Shown: piece by piece, positions 42,561 through 47,039 of the stretch
How the letters are laid out: each line of letters starts with the position of its first letter
Position numbering within the stretch: position 1 is the first letter of the stretch
From: Fluviicola sp.
GTDB lineage: Bacteria; Bacteroidota; Bacteroidia; Flavobacteriales_D; Crocinitomicaceae
Reading direction: 5' to 3'
DNA: 47,039 nt
Assembly: GCA_031260455.1 (NCBI GenBank)
Contig: JAIRJW010000015.1
Location: forward strand, 1-47,039
Notes under the pieces: model-generated
What the model was told of the DNA's origin: nothing
Database searches by the model: none
Seen by the model: the letters and a program-made list of their open reading frames with translations, nothing else
Translations under genes and position numbers: made by a program

Positions 42561-43073
42561 TTAGTAGACTTTTTTCTGCTCTTTCACATTATAAGCAAAT
42601 GTGTATCCATCTGCCTTAAGCAAATTATAATCAATGCTTTCGCTCTCAGAAATAAAACCTATATTTAGATTAAATCCTTCTTTAAAGCATGTTACTTCCA
42701 GCTTTGAAATAAAGGCATAAAAATCATTAATACTATCAGTAGTATAAACTGATGGGTCTATGGATACTAAAATGGAGGTTCCTTGCAAGGAATTATTTAA
42801 AAATAATTTCTCAACTTGAGTTTTTTTCCCAGATAGAAAGTCGGCTAGTAGATTATAGTTATCTATTCCCTTTTTTGCATTGTCAAGAAATTTAACTCTT
42901 AATTTCTCCTCAGCTTCAGATTTAAAATTTGCGGCTCCCTTTTCTTGTCCTTTTACAAAAGCATCGACAATCATCTCAAAGGAAAAGAATCCTTCACGTG
43001 GAGAAAAGACAACATCATCTGGTCTTGTTGCAATCCATTCAAGCACATCTTTTTCCAAAGTCTCAGGGATCAT
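42561..43073 (-). CDS. Unknown protein, first gene of the HEPN-like cassette
   Basis: 170 residues; family not recognised. It has an acidic helical N-terminal half (EKDVLEWIATRPDDVVFSPR, AEEKLRVKFLDNAKKGIDNY). The C-terminal alpha/beta half is LQGTSILVSIDPSVYTTDSI, INDFYAFISKLEVTCFKEGF and NLNIGFISESESIDYNLLKA. It has no nucleotidyltransferase GSx9DxD motif, so it is not a typical MNT partner of HEPN toxins. A perfect -7 box lies 16 bases before its start, so it leads the two-gene unit. It is A+T-rich relative to its neighbours. It could be an antitoxin or sensor, on position only. Confidence 0.6.
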   Translation of the reverse strand: MIPETLEKDVLEWIATRPDDVVFSPREGFFSFEMIVDAFVKGQEKGAANFKSEAEEKLRVKFLDNAKKGIDNYNLLADFLSGKKTQVEKLFLNNSLQGTSILVSIDPSVYTTDSINDFYAFISKLEVTCFKEGFNLNIGFISESESIDYNLLKADGYTFAYNVKEQKKVY

Positions 43074-43089
43074 AACTTTTTTTATTATA

Positions 43090-43097
43090 CAAATATA
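43090..43097 (-). promoter_or_regulatory. -7 box of the HEPN-like cassette
   Basis: Read leftward, TATATTTG is an exact TAnnTTTG box 16 bases before the ATG at 43073. A TTTG occurs 25 bases further upstream (43126-43123), slightly too far for a standard -33 element. Confidence 0.5.
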
Positions 43098-43158
43098 GCC
43101 TTTAATTATTTAAGATAACGCTCAAAACTCATGAATCTTATCAAGTAACCATCATTTT

Positions 43159-43184
43159 CTACTGGTAATCAGTATTACCAGTAG
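43159..43184. terminator. Hairpin between the HAD gene and the HEPN-like cassette
   Basis: CTACTGGTAAT (43159-43169) and ATTACCAGTAG (43174-43184) form a perfect 11-bp stem with a 4-base loop, 32 bases after the HAD stop codon on the leftward strand. There is no T-run. It separates the cassette from the HAD operon. Confidence 0.55.
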
Positions 43185-43215
43185 CTTTCATTTATTTTGA
43201 TTCCTTTTTCTGTTC

Positions 43216-43914
43216 CTAACGACTTATACTACTGATTTTTGGAGGGTTACATAACCCGTCCCTAAAAAATTCGACGAGCTGATTTAAATCTTCAAATTGT
43301 GCATCCGCCAGAATTAGTTTCGGATCCGGATGATGCGTTTTTTCCGGCACACAGATCACGGTCATTCGCGCTGCTTTTCCGGAGATGATTCCATTCGGGG
43401 AATCTTCGATCACCAGGCATTTTTGGGGATCCACACCAAGATTTTTTGCAGTTGTCAGGTAAACAGCGGGATGGGGTTTTCCGAACAATTCATACTCAGC
43501 AGAGTGAATCGCTTGAAAAAACCGACGGATCCGGAGTGTATCCAGGATGCAGTTGATCAATACCTGATAAGATGATGTTGCCAAACCGATCTTCAATCCT
43601 TTTTCGGTGAAAAATTTTAAGGATTCGATCACACCCGGAAGTGGCGTTGCCCGTTCGGTCAGCAGTTCGGTCATGCGTTGAATAATCGCGTTTTCTACCT
43701 CTTTTGGTGTTCTATCCGGCCAGGGTGATTCATAGTACCAGTATGCAATGACCTCGTCGATGCGCATACCGGCAGTCTGTTGAAAATCTTCTTTGGTCAG
43801 TGGACAGCCTACACTTTTGAAAACTTCTTCCATGGCAATTTTCCACAGCGGTTCGGAATCGGTCAAAACGCCGTCCATATCGTAAATTACGGCTTCAAAA
43901 CTCATTAATGTCAT
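43216..43914 (-). CDS. HAD-family phosphatase/phosphoglucomutase-like
   Basis: 232 residues. The HAD motif I is VIYDMDGVLTDSEPLWKIAM (nucleophile Asp and general acid Asp). Motif II is LKIGLATSSYQVL, Lys is in FGKPHPAVYLT, and motif IV is KCLVIEDSPNGIISGKAA. The helical cap after motif I and the TDSEPL sequence place it with beta-phosphoglucomutase and 2-deoxyglucose-6-phosphatase (HxpB)-like enzymes. Substrate not fixed. The start overlaps the end of the exported propeller-like gene (ATGA). A second ATG three codons in (43905) is an alternative start. Confidence 0.92.
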   Translation of the reverse strand: MTLMSFEAVIYDMDGVLTDSEPLWKIAMEEVFKSVGCPLTKEDFQQTAGMRIDEVIAYWYYESPWPDRTPKEVENAIIQRMTELLTERATPLPGVIESLKFFTEKGLKIGLATSSYQVLINCILDTLRIRRFFQAIHSAEYELFGKPHPAVYLTTAKNLGVDPQKCLVIEDSPNGIISGKAARMTVICVPEKTHHPDPKLILADAQFEDLNQLVEFFRDGLCNPPKISSISR

Positions 43915-44753
43915 TGCCTTTTTTCGGTTGGTTTAATTACGTACATATTTCCTCCTCCCACCAGTTTCTGTCGCTCGTCCGCGATATAGATTTTCCCGGA
44001 AGAATGAACAGCCAGGGATTCTTTTTGCGTGATTGGGAACAGAGTTTGATGTGATTTATATTTGGCTTTTCCGTTTTCAAAGGTATAGGTGATAAAACGG
44101 TTATATGTCAGGATATAAAGCTTCCCGTCATGAATATCGGCTGCTGTAACAGCATCGCGGAGCCAGTCGCGCTTCCCGATAACTATATAATACTTTTTAG
44201 TGGCCTTGTAAGTTCCGGGGTTGGTCGGAAGGGTATAGACAAAACATTTTCCGTCAAAAGGTTCCGTCCGGCATTTGGTAAACAGATACAGGGAGTCGTT
44301 GTAAAAGCTCATAGCTTCACAATCGAAGTATTTTTGGTTCAGTTTCGGAGGAAAACCGGTTTGCTCGGGGTACGAAAAATCAATGAATTTAGCTTCTACA
44401 TTTTCATTGTTGAGTACCTTTTTCAGGCTCACTTTCAGGATCCGGAGATTGGTGCGCTGGTTTTTGTTATTTCCGAAATCCCCGACATACAAGTTTCCCT
44501 TCTGATCCAGCGTGATATCTTCGAAATCGATGTTATCAGCGTTGAGTATCGTGACCTTATTCCGGATGCTTCCGTCGAGGTTCAAAACGAACAATTTGGG
44601 ATCGTTTCCGCTGTCGTTGTGTGCAATCAGCGTGGTATCATTCGCAAAAACCCAGCCCGAGATTTCTTTTAAATCTTTGGATAAACGTGTTGTTTTTGGA
44701 ACAGCTGCCGAAACAAGAAAGATGCTTGCAAAAAAAAGAGCAAGATTTCGCAT
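43911..44753 (-). CDS. Exported beta-propeller-like protein
   Basis: 280 residues from the ATG at 44753, which gives a clean signal peptide MRNLALFFASIFLVSAAVPK. A frame-extending ATG at 44783 is rejected because an exact -7 box lies between the two. The mature part has propeller-type blades with ALIAHNDSGNDPKLFVLNLD-like, DNIDFEDITLDQKGNLYVGD, ESLAVHSSGKIYIADE, and a conserved-looking NDSGN/FED/GDFGNN set resembling SdiA-regulated/esterase-like phytase-type propellers. No catalytic claim is made. It overlaps the HAD gene by 4 bases, so the two are translationally coupled. Confidence 0.8.
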   Translation of the reverse strand: MRNLALFFASIFLVSAAVPKTTRLSKDLKEISGWVFANDTTLIAHNDSGNDPKLFVLNLDGSIRNKVTILNADNIDFEDITLDQKGNLYVGDFGNNKNQRTNLRILKVSLKKVLNNENVEAKFIDFSYPEQTGFPPKLNQKYFDCEAMSFYNDSLYLFTKCRTEPFDGKCFVYTLPTNPGTYKATKKYYIVIGKRDWLRDAVTAADIHDGKLYILTYNRFITYTFENGKAKYKSHQTLFPITQKESLAVHSSGKIYIADERQKLVGGGNMYVIKPTEKRQ

Positions 44754-44757
44754 ATTG

Positions 44758-44765
44758 CAAAAGTA
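44758..44765 (-). promoter_or_regulatory. -7 box directly before the exported propeller-like gene
   Basis: Read leftward, TACTTTTG is an exact TAnnTTTG box only 4 bases before the ATG at 44753, predicting a leaderless or nearly leaderless transcript. Confidence 0.5.
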
Positions 44766-44914
44766 AGAAGAATGTTTCTTCACCGAAGATTCCGGAAAGG
44801 AAAAAGCAAAAGGATTTGAATATAAATCAGCCGGAACTGTTTTTAAAAATGTGTGCTGGTATCCGGCAAAGCTGTTATATAACCTCTTACATTAATGCTG
44901 CGAGGGAATCAATT

Positions 44915-45865
44915 TTAGCTAAGAATTGATTCTACCCAGGATTTTCCCCATTCTGAAATTTCTGCTTCAGACCATAATTGAGGGTAGAAAATGCGTTTTT
45001 GAAAACGCGGTGGAAGATATTTTTGCCAGTTGGTCCCACCAGTTGCTGCGACGTCTTCCTTGTCTTTTTGCAGGTAGCGAACGGCAGATTTGTAATGAAC
45101 CAAAGGCCAGTTAATATTCACATTTACATCATTTTGTTTCAAAACATGAATGACCTGAGGTAATGCCTGATCTTCCGGTGACAAATGCAGGTAGCACTGC
45201 CACAGATTGTTGTTTCGAAGTTCTTCACCCAACTGGATGAATTCTTCCCGGTACTGATCTTCGAACTGTGTTAGCGTCAGTGTCTTCTTTCCGGTTTCAA
45301 TATCTGTTGCGCCCTCTTTCCAGTAGATGTTCTCGAACAATTCGGAAATGGCTTCTTTTCCGGAGTATTTGCTGCGGTGATCCTTATGAACCAACTGAAT
45401 GAAATCGGTGGAATGAATTTCAATTTTGCGGTATTGCGCCGACTGGAATCCGGAAGCAGGCGCCAGGGACAAACGGAACTTCAGGAATTGCTCGCGCTGC
45501 ATTCCATCAACCATGATTTCGAAACTTTTGGTCAAAGCCTCAAAATAGCGGTTGATTCGCTGAACGTGCTCTACGAAGAAAGCAGCATCCGGGTTCTTGC
45601 GGTCGGAAATCTGCTGGAATTCGTGCAGGCACAGTTTAAAATATAATTCAGTTATCTGGTGATACATCAAAAAGACCAACTCATCCGGGAAATCAGTATA
45701 TGTTTTTTGAAGCGATAATAGTGTGTCTACCTGAATGTAATCCCAATAGTTCGGCATTCGTGAATACAGCAAACTATCCAGGTATGTAACTAAATCCTGA
45801 CCTTGTGCATCATATTTTGCTTTAAGAAGCGTAATTCTCTCTAATATTTCAGGAGTTAATTCCAT
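44915..45865 (-). CDS. kynA: Tryptophan 2,3-dioxygenase
   Basis: 316 residues. The family core is IQVDTLLSLQKTYTDFPDEL followed by VFLMYHQITELYFKLCLHEF with the distal heme-pocket His. ALTKSFEIMVDGMQREQFLK, then FRLSLAPASGFQSAQYRKIE, is the substrate region (SPASGFQS-like). The C-terminal VHYKSAVRYLQKDKEDVAAT, then GGTNWQKYLPP, carries the proximal His and the GGTxW loop. It opens the indole ring of tryptophan to N-formylkynurenine, the first step of the kynurenine route. Other kyn genes are not nearby. An exact -7 box lies 22 bases upstream. Confidence 0.94.
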   Translation of the reverse strand: MELTPEILERITLLKAKYDAQGQDLVTYLDSLLYSRMPNYWDYIQVDTLLSLQKTYTDFPDELVFLMYHQITELYFKLCLHEFQQISDRKNPDAAFFVEHVQRINRYFEALTKSFEIMVDGMQREQFLKFRLSLAPASGFQSAQYRKIEIHSTDFIQLVHKDHRSKYSGKEAISELFENIYWKEGATDIETGKKTLTLTQFEDQYREEFIQLGEELRNNNLWQCYLHLSPEDQALPQVIHVLKQNDVNVNINWPLVHYKSAVRYLQKDKEDVAATGGTNWQKYLPPRFQKRIFYPQLWSEAEISEWGKSWVESILS

Positions 45866-45887
45866 AACATTTTCAGATTTTAATTAA

Positions 45888-45895
45888 CAAAGATA
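45888..45895 (-). promoter_or_regulatory. -7 box of the tryptophan dioxygenase gene
   Basis: Read leftward, TATCTTTG is an exact TAnnTTTG box 22 bases before the ATG at 45865. The nearest upstream TTTG is 26 bases away, longer than standard. Confidence 0.5.
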
Positions 45896-45996
45896 TGCGA
45901 AAGCCATGTATTAATCATGAACAAAAATGTGAATATTTGAACATTTACCCTTTAAGGCCCTGTCAGACTAAAAAGGTAGTAAAGAAGTTAAATTTT

Positions 45997-46782
45997 TTAT
46001 TTTGCTTTCACTAAGTCATGTTTCAGCCCGGACCATTCAACCAAATGCAGTTTTACTGAACCTACCGGAATTTTTGCCTTAACCAGAACCGGAATGTGGT
46101 TATCATCTTTAGTCACCCAGAAATTCAAATCATCCTGCTTTTTGAAAACACGTCCTGTTTGAACAACCGGAGCGAACTTCATGCAGTTGAATTTACCTTT
46201 TCGGATAGAGATTTTCTCGTCGCCCAGGTATTTGACTTTCAACGGCCAGATTTCGTCATCCATAAAGCATTTGAACTCAAAAGTGTCTCCGATTTTTGCA
46301 GACTTAAAATTCAGTGTTCGGGCATAATAGAAAGAAGAGATCATGTCCTGAATTCCGGCAGGAGTGGTGAAGTCTTTTTCACCATTGTGCACTTTTTGTT
46401 TATCCTGTTTGAAAGCATAATCCTGTGAGAGTTTGTATCCGCCTTCTTCCACGCGACGAATAAACTGCCATGGAAAAACGCCTTTTTTATCGATGTAACT
46501 TTCGTAAATGTCGTGTACTTTGAAAACAGCATTGAAACCACCAAGTGTTTTGCCTGTCCCTGTGATATGATACAAATCCCGGGTGCCGTTTCCTTTTTTG
46601 CTGGTTTCAGTTACTTCAAGTACTGCTTCCCCGGCATCTATGAAGCCGTAAGTAATACGGTAACGCAATTTTTCACCGGATTGAAACGAATCATTGGTAA
46701 CTGAAGGCAATGTAAGTTGCATACTGCTTGATAAACCGAACATCAGAAGAATGACCGAAGTAATGATACAAGTTGTTTTCAT
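45997..46782 (-). CDS. DUF3108 domain exported protein
   Basis: 261 residues. MKTTCIITSVILLMFGLSSS is a signal peptide. The body (SFQSGEKLRYRITYGFIDAG, EAVLEVTETS, YESYIDKKGVFPWQFIRRVE, NFWVTKDDNHIPVLVKAKIP) is the DUF3108 pattern (GE.L.Y.i.yg.i.aG.a.l.v...). These are exported beta-rich proteins of unknown role in Bacteroidota and other Gram-negatives. It is leftward, upstream of the dioxygenase gene with 131 bases between them. The facing region to the right is a promoter for a gene beyond the window. Confidence 0.88.
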   Translation of the reverse strand: MKTTCIITSVILLMFGLSSSMQLTLPSVTNDSFQSGEKLRYRITYGFIDAGEAVLEVTETSKKGNGTRDLYHITGTGKTLGGFNAVFKVHDIYESYIDKKGVFPWQFIRRVEEGGYKLSQDYAFKQDKQKVHNGEKDFTTPAGIQDMISSFYYARTLNFKSAKIGDTFEFKCFMDDEIWPLKVKYLGDEKISIRKGKFNCMKFAPVVQTGRVFKKQDDLNFWVTKDDNHIPVLVKAKIPVGSVKLHLVEWSGLKHDLVKAK

Positions 46783-47020
46783 GACTTAAAAATGCTATTG
46801 TTGAATGGGTAATAACAAACTAAATGCCAAAAATTTGTTTCTGCCACGTTTAAAGAGAAGAATAAATTTTCTCAACAAAAGATACACTTTTTTGATTTAA
46901 ACTAACACTTTCACCATTAGATTTATTCCTGTAATTTTAACTTTCGTTAACAATATCCTCCAAATGCACCGTGATTTTTGAAATTTCATCACGGAACATT
47001 CGGAGTAAGAACTTTTTAAT

Positions 47021-47028
47021 TACATTTG
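47021..47028 (+). promoter_or_regulatory. -7 box for a rightward gene beyond the window
   Basis: TACATTTG is an exact TAnnTTTG box ending 11 bases before the window edge. No ATG follows inside the window. The 46783-47020 stretch upstream is A+T-rich and shows no gene. Confidence 0.4.
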
Positions 47029-47039
47029 AAACCATAAAT

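Noticed and set aside
44754..44783. Upstream ATG for the exported propeller-like gene
   Set aside because: An exact -7 box lies between it and the ATG at 44753, and the extra ten residues spoil the signal peptide.

Overview
The window reads as a chromosomal segment of a flavobacterial Bacteroidota, probably a Fluviicola-like member of the Crocinitomicaceae. The lineage call is an inference from several signs. There are type IX secretion (T9SS) style C-terminal sorting domains and a gldH gliding lipoprotein. The gene blocks recA / yicC-gmk-nadD, holB-ricT-gldH and dut / nucleotidyltransferase-TPR-DUF4292-M23 are typical of the group. Promoters match the Bacteroidota form TTG-N19-20-TAnnTTTG, and recognisable Shine-Dalgarno sequences are scarce. 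No rRNA, tRNA, CRISPR array, transposase or prophage was seen.

Layout. 1-11.4 kb: the start of an exported protein gene, an XRE regulator with a double operator, gcvP, an alpha/beta hydrolase, a FrnE-type DsbA protein, two tandemly duplicated propeller-like lipoproteins, a large secreted subtilase with a T9SS tail, and a second XRE regulator. 11.5-16.4 kb (leftward): an envelope operon with an EnvC-like M23 protein, a DUF4292 lipoprotein, a TPR lipoprotein and a sugar nucleotidyltransferase. 16.4-21.1 kb: an A+T-rich island inserted between the nucleotidyltransferase and dut. It holds a single-chain restriction-modification-specificity enzyme, a tightly coupled 296-residue protein of unknown function, and a relic of the 3' end of a second such enzyme. 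21.1-24.7 kb (leftward): dut, gldH, ricT/PSP1 and holB. 24.8-31.9 kb: two tandem exported coiled-coil paralogues, a GT9 glycosyltransferase, an acyl-CoA thioesterase, a phosphoglucose/phosphomannose isomerase, a lipoprotein and a helical 524-residue protein. 32.1-36.2 kb: bcp, recA, yicC, gmk, nadD and a small membrane protein. 36.3-41.2 kb: a GT-C type membrane protein and an AddB-like nuclease. 41.4-46.8 kb (leftward): DUF3109, a two-gene accessory cassette with a HEPN-like member, a HAD phosphatase, an exported propeller-like protein, tryptophan 2,3-dioxygenase and a DUF3108 protein.

Most of the window is housekeeping. The accessory content most worth attention is: (i) the island and its promoter, which carries an inverted repeat TCGTAA-N5-TTACGA also found at the recA promoter with the same spacing to the -7 box, suggesting shared damage-type control; (ii) the HEPN-like two-gene cassette at 42.2-43.1 kb; (iii) the tandem lipoprotein duplication, with a copied scrap of the protease gene proving how it arose; (iv) several structured intergenic elements, namely a 21-bp inverted repeat at 27.2-27.4 kb, a hairpin cluster at 30.2-30.3 kb, and a perfect palindrome inside the last codons of recA. 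All functional statements come from reading motifs by eye; no database search was possible.
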